Shown here one piece after another: positions 17,210 to 25,033 of a stretch of DNA of 64,000 nucleotides. Position 1 is the stretch's first letter, and each line of letters begins with the position of its first letter. Position numbers and translations under genes: made by a program. Origin of the DNA: an uncultured Lachnospiraceae bacterium (GTDB lineage Bacteria > Bacillota > Clostridia > Lachnospirales > Lachnospiraceae); the NCBI GenBank assembly GCA_947382625.1, contig CANDAG010000012.1, positions 39,451 through 103,450 of the forward strand. The letters are read 5' to 3'. The notes below the pieces were generated by a model. The model was not told the DNA's origin and did not search any database. It was given only the letters and a program-made list of their open reading frames with translations.

Positions 17210-18858
17210 TGTTCTTTCAGTCTCTCTCCGATCTTCTCCCGCAGCTCATACAGATAGGAAGCCTCTTTGGGATAACTTGTAAAGCTAAAAGGCCCATCCT
17301 GCCCCTCATAGATCATCTCTTCCACGGCTTTTCTGCCGATTCTGTCCTCTAAGGCTTCCAGGGCTCTCATATCATAGATTGCCTGCCTCTGCACCTCCGC
17401 CCGGATGGAAGACCATGGCTCTTTGTCAGTACCGGGATAGACCAGGAAGGAATCCCCTGAAGGGAAGGCGTAGCTGGCATGGGTATCAAGGAAGGGATCA
17501 ATATGCTCTTTAGAGAGGCATGAATTATAAAAATTAAAGCCCCAGTGCAAAAAGCCCTTGATATCATATAAATACATCAAAACTCCCATGATCCGGTTAC
17601 GGGCGCTGGGCATGGCAAAGAAACGGTTGGGCACCAGATTCTTCTGGCTACAGCAATAGTATGTCCACAGATCCTTGATCTTATGGTCTGCAAAGGGCTG
17701 GATGTGATTATTGGAAGGGATCGGCCTCTCCACCAGACCCTTTTCATAAAAATCATAATCACTCAGGGCATCGATCACGATCCATCCCTCCAGCAGATCC
17801 TTCACTGCCGCTTTTGCCGCCTGATAGCTCTCTAAATGCTCTACTGAAGGCTCGTCAGATATATGGAAATAAATCTGATCCCTGGTATAGCCAAGGGAGA
17901 GAAGCTTTTGTTGCAAAGCCGGCAAAAATGCCTGCATCAGATCACGATAGGAAGGATCGTCCGCCTTTACATGCCAGCCGAACAGCTTTTCCGTCCCGTT
18001 TTCTGTTTCCACCAGGATCTTAGGCGTTGCCTTTGCCCCCCACTGGGTAAAAAGATGAGGGATTTCTATGTAAGAAACACCATATTTTTTACAGAAACCG
18101 CACCACTTTTCCAGCTTATCAAATCCAAAGCTCCATTTTCCTTCCTTCAGGGAAATATCCACCAGCTGGACCGTAGTGCGCTCTCCTCCCACCTCTGTGT
18201 CCAGAGGCGGCGTAAATACCGGCGTCAGAAGCATGTTGATCCCCAGCTCTCCTGCAATCTTTATCTGCTTCTCAATGACCTCCCAGTGAAGCTCACTGAA
18301 CACCTCTGTATGGTAAAAATCCGCCAGGCAGTCTGTGTGGAACCACTGAGTATGGATCAGCTTCTGAGCCGGAAGCTGCACCGGCAATACCTCCAGCAAA
18401 AAGCTTAAGGTCACCTGCTCCTCCTCATCTGATAACAGGATCTCTATGGGATAAACCCCTGCCTCCACCTGCTCCGTATCCGGAAAATCGATCCACAGGG
18501 AACGGAACTGGCAAAAGATCGGAACAATCCTGTTGTTCTTTTTGGGTTTCAAAAGATCCGGAAACATCCCCGGCTCTTTGGACAGATAATTGTCGTCCAC
18601 TTCGCCGTTGACCGGAAAGGCAGACGGCACCGGCTCCACATCCCGCAGTCTCGCTGCTGTAGGAAAGCCCTTGATCTCACAGCTGACCTCCGGCTTTTGC
18701 CCCTCCTGGGGCGTCGGCTCTCCCCGATAGACCAGCTGCAGAGCCGGGATCTCTCCCTGCAGGACGGAAATCTTCTCTCCCGCCTTCATTACCTCCGGCA
18801 TCCGGTTAAAGAAAACCTTCTCAAGGCTCCCGGCCAGATAAAATTCATAGTTTTTCAT
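17203..18858 (-). CDS. DUF4091 glycoside hydrolase-like protein
   Basis: A 551-residue protein with no signal peptide. The N-terminal 170 residues look like beta-sandwich sequence. The rest resembles a (beta/alpha)8 glycosidase barrel, with strands such as GINMLLTPVFTPPL and an acidic motif FHISDEPSVEHLESY at a usual catalytic position, then the C-terminal DUF4091 region with HWGFNFYNS and PSGDSFLVYPG. Members are thought to act on carbohydrates, but the substrate is not known to me. The only upstream purine run (AAAGGGG) is 14 bases from the ATG, longer than usual. Coupled to the WYL regulator. Confidence 0.75.
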   Translation of the reverse strand: MKNYEFYLAGSLEKVFFNRMPEVMKAGEKISVLQGEIPALQLVYRGEPTPQEGQKPEVSCEIKGFPTAARLRDVEPVPSAFPVNGEVDDNYLSKEPGMFPDLLKPKKNNRIVPIFCQFRSLWIDFPDTEQVEAGVYPIEILLSDEEEQVTLSFLLEVLPVQLPAQKLIHTQWFHTDCLADFYHTEVFSELHWEVIEKQIKIAGELGINMLLTPVFTPPLDTEVGGERTTVQLVDISLKEGKWSFGFDKLEKWCGFCKKYGVSYIEIPHLFTQWGAKATPKILVETENGTEKLFGWHVKADDPSYRDLMQAFLPALQQKLLSLGYTRDQIYFHISDEPSVEHLESYQAAKAAVKDLLEGWIVIDALSDYDFYEKGLVERPIPSNNHIQPFADHKIKDLWTYYCCSQKNLVPNRFFAMPSARNRIMGVLMYLYDIKGFLHWGFNFYNSCLSKEHIDPFLDTHASYAFPSGDSFLVYPGTDKEPWSSIRAEVQRQAIYDMRALEALEDRIGRKAVEEMIYEGQDGPFSFTSYPKEASYLYELREKIGERLKEQC

Positions 18859-18934
18859 AGCTTTTGTTTAACCCCTTTCGTTCTTAAGATATTATCTGAA
18901 TTCTATCATGCCCTTATCCTTCCGGCAAGCATTA

Positions 18935-19762
18935 TCAGCCTCTTTCCCGCCCTTTCATCAGATCATAATAAAATATGTACTGCTGCAAAGTCCCTTCATA
19001 CCCTCTGTACTTTTCAAAAGGAAAGCCCTGAGGATACCAGGCAGCCAGTGCCTTATTAATATGAGTATCTATGGGAAAAGCCTCCGTCTGGTGCAGGGCA
19101 AAAAGACAGATGCACTCTGCCACCTTCACTCCCACTCCGCACAGCTTCATAAGCTCCTTTTTAGCCTCCTCGTGGCCCATAGCCTTCACTGCTTCCAGAT
19201 CCACCTCACCCCTTACCACACTTAAGGATGTCTCATGGATATATCTGCTGCGATAGCCCAGATTACAGGCATACAGCTCCTCCAAAGGAACCGCTGCAAG
19301 CGCCTGGGCATCAGGGAAATCAAAGTAGATCCGGCCTTTTGGGGTCTGTCTTTTCTCCCCGTATTTTTCACACAGATTCGTAATACACTTCCTGATCCGT
19401 TTGATATTATTCTGTTGAGAAATCAGAAACGAGACGATCATTTCCCATAAATCCTGGCGCAGGATCCGTATCCCCTGTCCGTAGTCCGCCGCCCTTAACA
19501 GATATTCATCTTCTCTGTCTATGGAGCCTATGATCTTTTCGTAATCCTCTTCCAGATCAAAATAATTTTTCCAAATCTGCTCAAATTCCTGCTCTGAGCA
19601 ATCAAAGGTTATGCTGTTTCCTGCCTGTCTGATCTCCAGATATCTTCCCATGGCAGTCAGCCCGTAAATCTCCTCTTCCCCCTCCAGCCTTTCCAGCCGG
19701 AAACACTGTCCCGATCCGCAGATCTGCGGGATAGAAAAATAGTCCTTTGTAATATTTACCAT
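18935..19762 (-). CDS. OGG1-type 8-oxoguanine DNA glycosylase/AP lyase
   Basis: A 275-residue protein with an N-terminal OGG domain (GQCFRLERLEGEEEIYGLTA) and an HhH-GPD domain. The hairpin with catalytic lysine is CGVGVKVAECICLFALHQ (K213), and the catalytic aspartate is in FPIDTHINKAL (D232); the layout equals that of eukaryotic OGG1 and of clostridial Ogg. It removes 8-oxoguanine and cuts the abasic site. Bacteria more commonly use MutM; this is the clostridial alternative. An AP endonuclease (nfo) lies 2 kb upstream on the same strand. Confidence 0.9.
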   Translation of the reverse strand: MVNITKDYFSIPQICGSGQCFRLERLEGEEEIYGLTAMGRYLEIRQAGNSITFDCSEQEFEQIWKNYFDLEEDYEKIIGSIDREDEYLLRAADYGQGIRILRQDLWEMIVSFLISQQNNIKRIRKCITNLCEKYGEKRQTPKGRIYFDFPDAQALAAVPLEELYACNLGYRSRYIHETSLSVVRGEVDLEAVKAMGHEEAKKELMKLCGVGVKVAECICLFALHQTEAFPIDTHINKALAAWYPQGFPFEKYRGYEGTLQQYIFYYDLMKGRERG

Positions 19763-19870
19763 GGATGCTCCTTTAATTTAATTACTTTAAAACATCGCTG
19801 CACAGCGCATCACCACGCCCGAAAGACGATTGTTCCGTGCTATACGCTGCCGTGAATGCTACCGTTTTAT

Positions 19871-19900
19871 AAAAAAAGCATCAACCTATATGGCCGATGC
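19871..19900 (-). terminator. Terminator after the JAMM/42-aa gene pair
   Basis: GCATCAACC (19878-19886) pairs with GGCCGATGC (19892-19900) with two G-U pairs in the minus-strand RNA and a five-base loop, followed on the minus strand by seven T. Confidence 0.8.
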
Positions 19901-19907
19901 CTCTTTT

Positions 19908-20036
19908 TTAATTTATATTATCTTTTCCATCTCTTACAAGTTGCTCACTGATTCTTTTTTGTAATTCTTCTTCTGTCATCTCTAAATATTCTTCCGGAAT
20001 GATTACCCTATCTTCCAATATATATTTTTCATTCAT
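19908..20036 (-). CDS. Small 42-residue protein coupled to the JAMM-like gene
   Basis: A 42-residue acidic protein: begins MNEKYILEDRVIIPEEYLEM and continues with EEELQKRI and SEQLVRDGKDN. The ATG at 20036 follows a strong GGAGG with a nine-base spacer, inside the end of the upstream JAMM gene, whose TGA is one base from this start (TGATATG). A terminator follows. The strong ribosome binding site and tight coupling make it a real gene despite its size. It is probably a helical partner of the JAMM protein; an antitoxin or immunity role is a guess. Confidence 0.72.
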   Translation of the reverse strand: MNEKYILEDRVIIPEEYLEMTEEELQKRISEQLVRDGKDNIN

Positions 20037-20037
20037 A

Positions 20038-20610
20038 TCAGCGCACCTCCTCAAAATCCATATTGTAGTTTATCTGTATTTTTCTTAATGCCTCCAATTG
20101 CGCCTCTTCTTCATTATATCCTTTTTTAAGGTAAAATGCCATATACAATTTTTGCAAATCCTCTTCCAGTTTTTCTCTGGCATAGTATTTATAAATTCGG
20201 CCATCATGACACACAATAATTCCAAAACGATACTGATTACTGAAAACAGAATTAAAATCCGCAATACTTGGTGGCATACTTAAAGGATGGGTATGTATTG
20301 TTATCAAATCTTTACTCTGGCCCACTAACCTTTTAACATGATCAGGATAAATAATTTTCTGTTTATCCTTTGAATCCACCACACTCGCAATAATCTCTCC
20401 CGACTCCATATCTACCCAATACATATCCTCAAGCAAAGTACCACTTCTATGTAGCAACATTTCCTTTGCTTTTTGGTATAAAAGCTTATTAATGTTCTTA
20501 TTTTCAGTTAACTTGTCAAATTTCTTCCGATAATTTCCACTTTGAATATATGCATGATTTACTATACTTTCTTTATTTCTGCCATAACGTTGTTCCTCTT
20601 TTAAAATCAA
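20038..20610 (-). CDS. JAMM/MPN-fold protein (toxin-tip or phage-derived domain)
   Basis: A 190-residue AT-rich gene. The JAMM signature is complete: HTHPLSMPPSIAD (His106, His108, Ser115, Asp118) with a candidate Glu61 in LLEDMYWVD. The upstream segment (YIQSGNYRKKFDKL, YQKAKEMLLHRSGT) resembles sequence I associate with the C-terminal tips of polymorphic toxins and phage head proteins, from memory and untested. The start is a TTG behind AAAGG, and no delivery domain is present, so it may be an orphan tip. Its GC content is clearly below that of its neighbours, which suggests recent transfer. It ends one base before the start of a 42-residue partner. Confidence 0.65.
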   Translation of the reverse strand: MILKEEQRYGRNKESIVNHAYIQSGNYRKKFDKLTENKNINKLLYQKAKEMLLHRSGTLLEDMYWVDMESGEIIASVVDSKDKQKIIYPDHVKRLVGQSKDLITIHTHPLSMPPSIADFNSVFSNQYRFGIIVCHDGRIYKYYAREKLEEDLQKLYMAFYLKKGYNEEEAQLEALRKIQINYNMDFEEVR

Positions 20611-20624
20611 TATACTAATCCTTT

Positions 20625-21977
20625 CTATATATCAGACCGCTCTCTCCTCAAACCGTAGCCTCCAACCTTCCCGAGGCACATGATCCCCGCCAGATCCGCC
20701 AGAAACCATCCGATGGGAATAGCCCACCAGATTCCAAGAACACCGATCCGGGGGACAGGTGAGAGCAAATAGGCAAGCAAAACTCGCGTTCCCAAAGAGA
20801 TTACCGTAAGCACCAGGGACATTTCCGGCTTTTCCACCCCCCGGTAAAAACCGTATAAAAGGAACAGTAATCCAATTCCGCAATAAAACGCGCCTTCTAT
20901 CCGCAGATAAGCAGCACCCGTCTCTATGATGGCCGTCTCACCCTTTTCCACAAAAAATCCCATCAGCCAGGGAGCCGACACAAAGATCACCCCTGAGATC
21001 ACGATGCAGAAAACAATGGAAAGCGTTGCGGCTTTTTGCATCCCCTGCCGGATCCGCTCTCTTTTCCCCGCTCCATGGTTTTGGGAGATAAACAAGGAGA
21101 AAGCGTTCCCGAATTCCTGGGCAGGCATATAAGCAAAGGAATCGATCTTCACAGCCGCCGCAAAGGCCGCCATCACAATAGTGCCAAAGCTGTTTACCAG
21201 CCCCTGGATCATCAGGATACCGAAATTCATCACCGACTGCTGAATGCTGGCGGCAAAGGAATGACGGATCACCTCCGTCATGGTTCTTTTATCCAGGGCA
21301 AATTCCTCTCTGCCCGGGCGGAGCCGGGGCTCCCTTATCCACACATATACCGCGATCCCCACCCCGGATGCTGCCTGGGACAGGACCGTGGCAAAAGCGG
21401 CGCCTCCTGCTCCCATATGAAAGCTCACCACAAACAAAAGGTCAAGACCGATATTCATCACGGCCGCCGCTCCCAGAAAGCACAGCGGCGTTAAGGAATT
21501 TCCCATAGAGCGCAGGAGAAAGGCAAAATAATTATAAAGAAAAACAAACCCGATCCCCCAGAAGATCATCCACACATACTCATACATCAGCCCGTAAATA
21601 CTCTCCGGCACCTGCAGAATATGCAGAATAGGGTGGATAAAGCCAAAGGCAAGAATGCTCAGCAATACCGCAATGGCGGCAATAAACAAAAAAGAAGCCA
21701 GCATGCTCCTTTTCATCTGCAGGGTTTCTTTCTTTCCATAATAGACAGAAAAAACAGCGCCGCTTCCCATGCACAGGCCGATCAGGATCGAAGTTAAAAA
21801 TGTCATCAATGTATAGGCGCTGCCCACTGCCGCAAGAGCATCCTTCCCCAAAAATCTCCCTACGATCAGCGTATCTGCAATATTGTAGCACTGCTGGAGC
21901 AGATTCCCCAATATCATGGGACCTGCAAATTTCAGTATGGTTCCTGTTACATTTCCTCTGGTCAGATCTTTTTCCAT
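20625..21977 (-). CDS. MATE-family multidrug efflux transporter
   Basis: A 450-residue membrane protein with about 12 hydrophobic segments in two repeated halves. It starts MEKDLTRGNVTGTILKFAGP, with the typical PMILGNLLQQCYNIADTLIV helix. MATE proteins export drugs or metabolites in exchange for Na+ or H+. The substrate is unknown. The start lies 67 bp from the end of nfo on the same strand, and the JAMM gene follows 14 bp after its stop. Confidence 0.92.
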   Translation of the reverse strand: MEKDLTRGNVTGTILKFAGPMILGNLLQQCYNIADTLIVGRFLGKDALAAVGSAYTLMTFLTSILIGLCMGSGAVFSVYYGKKETLQMKRSMLASFLFIAAIAVLLSILAFGFIHPILHILQVPESIYGLMYEYVWMIFWGIGFVFLYNYFAFLLRSMGNSLTPLCFLGAAAVMNIGLDLLFVVSFHMGAGGAAFATVLSQAASGVGIAVYVWIREPRLRPGREEFALDKRTMTEVIRHSFAASIQQSVMNFGILMIQGLVNSFGTIVMAAFAAAVKIDSFAYMPAQEFGNAFSLFISQNHGAGKRERIRQGMQKAATLSIVFCIVISGVIFVSAPWLMGFFVEKGETAIIETGAAYLRIEGAFYCGIGLLFLLYGFYRGVEKPEMSLVLTVISLGTRVLLAYLLSPVPRIGVLGIWWAIPIGWFLADLAGIMCLGKVGGYGLRRERSDI

Positions 21978-22035
21978 TTTTATAAACCGCCTTTCATGCC
22001 GTGGTTGTGCGCCGACAGGCGCATGGAAGTTTGCC

Positions 22036-22068
22036 GGTAACTATTCAGCCTTCGGCTTCATAGTTACC
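22036..22068. repeat. Hairpin with UUCG loop across the nfo stop
   Basis: GGTAACTAT (22036-22044) and ATAGTTACC (22060-22068) flank AGCC-TTC-GGCT. No T run follows on either strand, so it is more likely an RNA processing or stability element than a terminator. It differs from the dispersed CGCGAAGCG family. Confidence 0.45.
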
Positions 22069-22905
22069 CTGTCTGTCCTCCAAAAGCTCCCTGATCCTGC
22101 GGATCTCTTCCTTATGCCCTGCATCATCCAGGGGCGTTTCCAGATAAAAGGGTAATTCCTTAAGCCGGGGATGCCTAAGAACCCCAAGCAACGCTTCCAT
22201 TCCTATTTCCCCATTACCAAAAGTTGCATGACGGTCCTTACGGGAGGCGAAGGGCATCATGCTGTCGTTTAGATGAATGGCCCGCAGAAGGTCAAGGCCC
22301 AGGATACGGTCAAATTCCTCAAGAACGCCGTCCAGGTCATGGACAATATCATATCCTGCTGCAAAAACATGACAGGTGTCCAGGCATATGCCGATCTTCT
22401 CCGGATGCTCAACCCCATCCCGGATGGCCTTCAGCTCCTCAAAGCTGGCGCCGATCTCCGTCCCCTTCCCGGACATGGTTTCCAAAAGCACCGTAATATG
22501 TTCTTCGCCGGTGATCGCCCCGTTCAACCCCGCGATGATATTTCTGATGCCCTCCTCTGTGCCGATCCCTGTATGGCTTCCCGGATGGAACACAAGATTT
22601 TCCATTTCAAGAGCATCCATCCTTGCAATATCCTCCTTTATGACCATACAGGCAAATTCATAGACTGTCTCCCTGGGACTTGCAAGGTTCATGGTGTAGG
22701 GTGCGTGAGCCAGAAGGGGACCGAATCCTTTATCTCTTTTGATGTCAAGGAAGCGTTCCGTCTCTTCGGCGCTATAGCTCCGATAGCCTGAGCCTCTGGG
22801 ATTACGGCTGAATATCTGCATGGTATTCGCTTCCATTTTAACCACATTCTCTGCGGTTTTTACAATTCCCTCTGCAATGGACATATGGGTTCCTATTGTA
22901 AGCAT
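22045..22905 (-). CDS. nfo: Deoxyribonuclease IV (AP endonuclease)
   Basis: A 286-residue TIM-barrel protein with the endonuclease IV signatures: HMSIAEGIVKTAENV, FSRNPRGSGYRS, HAPYTMNLASP, NLVFHPGSHTG, GICLDTCHVFAAGYD, and the C-terminal FYLETPLDD. The three-zinc site uses these His, Asp and Glu residues. It cuts 5' of abasic sites in base excision repair. It starts 18 bp after the ParB-like (IbrB) gene and probably shares a transcript with it, and it lies near an OGG1-type glycosylase. Start ATG follows AAGGAAAGG. Confidence 0.95.
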   Translation of the reverse strand: MLTIGTHMSIAEGIVKTAENVVKMEANTMQIFSRNPRGSGYRSYSAEETERFLDIKRDKGFGPLLAHAPYTMNLASPRETVYEFACMVIKEDIARMDALEMENLVFHPGSHTGIGTEEGIRNIIAGLNGAITGEEHITVLLETMSGKGTEIGASFEELKAIRDGVEHPEKIGICLDTCHVFAAGYDIVHDLDGVLEEFDRILGLDLLRAIHLNDSMMPFASRKDRHATFGNGEIGMEALLGVLRHPRLKELPFYLETPLDDAGHKEEIRRIRELLEDRQGNYEAEG

Positions 22906-22923
22906 ACTGATTTTCCTTTCCTT

Positions 22924-23478
22924 CTAGATCATGCCATCATCATCATAGCCATAATCGCCTTCCTCTTCCACCGGACGCCAGGCCTCTCCAAATTTAATAT
23001 CTTTAAAAAGCGCCGCCAGACCCGTGATCTGTTTCAGGCGCAGTATTTCGTCCCGATCCATGCCAAGATGCTTGGAGATCCATGCATCCGAACGCCCCAG
23101 CTCATGAAGCTCCTTCACAATATTGCTCATCAGATCCACATTGTGGCTTCCTCTGGCCCGGTTATGGCGGATGGTACTGGCCATTCTCTGATCAAGGGAC
23201 TTATTGATCACAGAAACCGGAAGCATTCCCTTTTCTCTTTCATAAATATCGGGATGCTCCAACATGACCCTGTAACGGTGAAAGCCATCCACGATCACAT
23301 ACACATCATTTTCCTTGCTGTAATAGCAGACAATGGGCATGGTATAACCATCGATCCTGATGCTCTCATAAAGCAGCTTCATCTCCGGCGGCGCCACTGC
23401 GTTGGGATTGTAGGTATTGGGTTTTATTTTTTCTATGGGAACCCGGATAATATTATAAACAGGACTTTTATATTCCAT
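22924..23478 (-). CDS. ParB-like nuclease-fold protein, IbrB-like
   Basis: A 184-residue protein. The ParB/sulfiredoxin-fold domain (about 8-105) holds the motif VDGFHRYRVM (Asp64, His67, Arg68), followed by STIRHNRARGSHNVDLMSNI, which I associate with IbrB-type proteins. An HTH-like segment (DAWISKHLGMDRDEILRLKQ) and an acidic C-terminal tail complete it. In E. coli, IbrA and IbrB together raise expression of prophage immunoglobulin-binding genes; the biochemistry is not settled. The gene overlaps the 3' end of the IbrA-like gene by 11 bp and is followed by nfo at 18 bp. Confidence 0.83.
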   Translation of the reverse strand: MEYKSPVYNIIRVPIEKIKPNTYNPNAVAPPEMKLLYESIRIDGYTMPIVCYYSKENDVYVIVDGFHRYRVMLEHPDIYEREKGMLPVSVINKSLDQRMASTIRHNRARGSHNVDLMSNIVKELHELGRSDAWISKHLGMDRDEILRLKQITGLAALFKDIKFGEAWRPVEEEGDYGYDDDGMI

Positions 23479-24799
23479 ATTCCATCTCCTCTATGCTTTC
23501 GTATTTACGCTTGATCACATCAATATGCTTTTTCTGCTGCTTGCTCATGCCAAATCCCATAAAACGGCAGATATGATCGTTTTTCAGGATACAATAACAC
23601 ATTCTTTTCCAGCTTGGGATATCCTTGGTGGATTTGATGTCGTCCGTATCATCAGGAATTTTACCGATGAAGATCACCCGGGTCTTTTTGTTCAGGGTAT
23701 AGTTGGAAACCCCGTTCCGCCGGATCTGATAGCCATGCCGCTCCAGCTCCCGGATACTTTCTTCATCCAGCCCACCGCCGGTCTTATGCCAGAATTCAAT
23801 GGATGTCTTGAATTTCTTGATGTAATTATTACGCAGCCTTGCCGGCAGAGTATCCAGCAAAAATAAGGTATAAGACTTCCAGGTATGCCCCTCCGGCAGC
23901 GCGATGTTCCGGTATCCCATAGCCTTGGTCCTGCCGTAAATGCTGGCAAAATTGGCTCCCTGCACTCTGCCCACCAGCTTTACCCAGATTTCCGGATCGA
24001 TCACGCGATATAAATTTAAGGAATCCTTGGAATAATCGTTAAAGGGTGATGCCACCCGCATCTGTGAGACCTTAAGACCTGCCATATAATAAAGATCATA
24101 CAAACGGTTATAATCATAGCCAAACAGATAGTTGGCATGCCACACATCCTCCGATGACCAGTCAAATAAGGGAGAAGCACACCACACATCCTTAAACTGC
24201 TGGGTGATCCAGCACTCACCCTTGTATCCGTATTTTTTATTCAAAAAACCGCTGTATCGCTGAAGGGACTCTGCGGCGCGCATGCCCAGAAGACAGACCG
24301 TTCTCTTATTCTCATGAGATATTTTGTACCAGCGTCCGAACTGCTTGGCCAAATCCTCCTGGTGCATGCGATACCGGTAGGTCGTGATCGGATTATGATC
24401 CAGGTTGATCACATACTTCTTCTGAGGCATCGGCCTTACCCAGCTCTCCTTCTTGGTATCATCCCATGGATACCAGAACATCTCATAGCTGCTCAACGCT
24501 GTGCGTGTCGCCATGGGAAGGCATACCCAGTATGGCTCCACCTGATCCCTCACCCTCTCAAAGGTTCTCTCCACATATTCGCTCGTCACCGTATACTGGG
24601 CCTCAAAGTCCTGATGAAAGACTCCGATGGTCCTGTCCGGATAATATTTATTCCGGTAATCCAGCGTAAGGTTCAACAAAAGTCCACTGTCCTTCCCGCC
24701 GGAAAAAGAGATATAGATATTATCAAATTCCTGAAAAACAAACTCCATCCGCTCCAAAAAAGCATCATATACATTCTTCTGTAAGTACTCTCTTACCAT
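23468..24799 (-). CDS. IbrA-like PAPS-reductase/PP-loop ATPase (DUF3440)
   Basis: About 443 residues. The PP-loop SFSGGKDSG (near residue 33) marks an N-type ATP pyrophosphatase as in PAPS reductase and DndC. It is followed by VFHQDFEAQYTVTSEYVERT and the C-terminal DUF3440 region (GVSNYTLNKKTRVIFIGKIP, SWKRMCYCILKNDH). It is not a plain assimilatory CysH, which is about half this length. With its ParB-like partner it matches the IbrA/IbrB pair, and the fold combination recalls DndC plus DndB of DNA phosphorothioation. The chosen ATG (24799) follows AAGGTGAAGGGC; earlier ATGs have no site and abut a hairpin repeat. Confidence 0.85.
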   Translation of the reverse strand: MVREYLQKNVYDAFLERMEFVFQEFDNIYISFSGGKDSGLLLNLTLDYRNKYYPDRTIGVFHQDFEAQYTVTSEYVERTFERVRDQVEPYWVCLPMATRTALSSYEMFWYPWDDTKKESWVRPMPQKKYVINLDHNPITTYRYRMHQEDLAKQFGRWYKISHENKRTVCLLGMRAAESLQRYSGFLNKKYGYKGECWITQQFKDVWCASPLFDWSSEDVWHANYLFGYDYNRLYDLYYMAGLKVSQMRVASPFNDYSKDSLNLYRVIDPEIWVKLVGRVQGANFASIYGRTKAMGYRNIALPEGHTWKSYTLFLLDTLPARLRNNYIKKFKTSIEFWHKTGGGLDEESIRELERHGYQIRRNGVSNYTLNKKTRVIFIGKIPDDTDDIKSTKDIPSWKRMCYCILKNDHICRFMGFGMSKQQKKHIDVIKRKYESIEEMEYGI

Positions 24800-24820
24800 G
24801 CCCTTCACCTTCATCCTATG

Positions 24821-24861
24821 CAATCAACGGATGCCAGGCTTCGCCAGACATCCTTATGATA
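24821..24861. repeat. Dispersed hairpin repeat, copy D
   Basis: AATCAACGGATGCCAGGCTT, then CGCCAGACATCCTTATGA. It is the reverse complement of copy C, 9 kb away, over about 37 bases. It sits directly upstream of the IbrA-like gene. Confidence 0.85.
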
Positions 24862-24994
24862 AACAACCGTCCCCAAAAAACCGGGCGGTGCTCTGAATTT
24901 CCATTTTCTGGAAAACCTTACTTGTGAATTTAGCACAGAAAAAAGGTTATTTCAATAAATATCACGATTTTTAAGATTTACAGCAAATAAATAT

Positions 24995-25016
24995 GCGGTC
25001 CAGCAAGCTGAACCGC
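24995..25016 (-). terminator. Probable terminator after the second MATE gene
   Basis: GCGGTCCAGC (24995-25004) and GCTGAACCGC (25007-25016) form a near-perfect stem. The minus strand continues ATATTTATTT, a weak T-rich tail. Confidence 0.5.
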
Positions 25017-25033
25017 TACTTTACTTCAAATAA

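Noticed and set aside
23468-24799. Complete Dnd phosphorothioation system
   Set aside because: Only a DndC-like fold and a ParB-fold protein are present; DndA, DndD and DndE are not seen, so the IbrA/IbrB assignment is preferred.
24821-24861. Copies C and D as terminal inverted repeats of a mobile element
   Set aside because: They are inverted and 9 kb apart, but single members of a family also found at many other gene ends, and no transposase lies between them.
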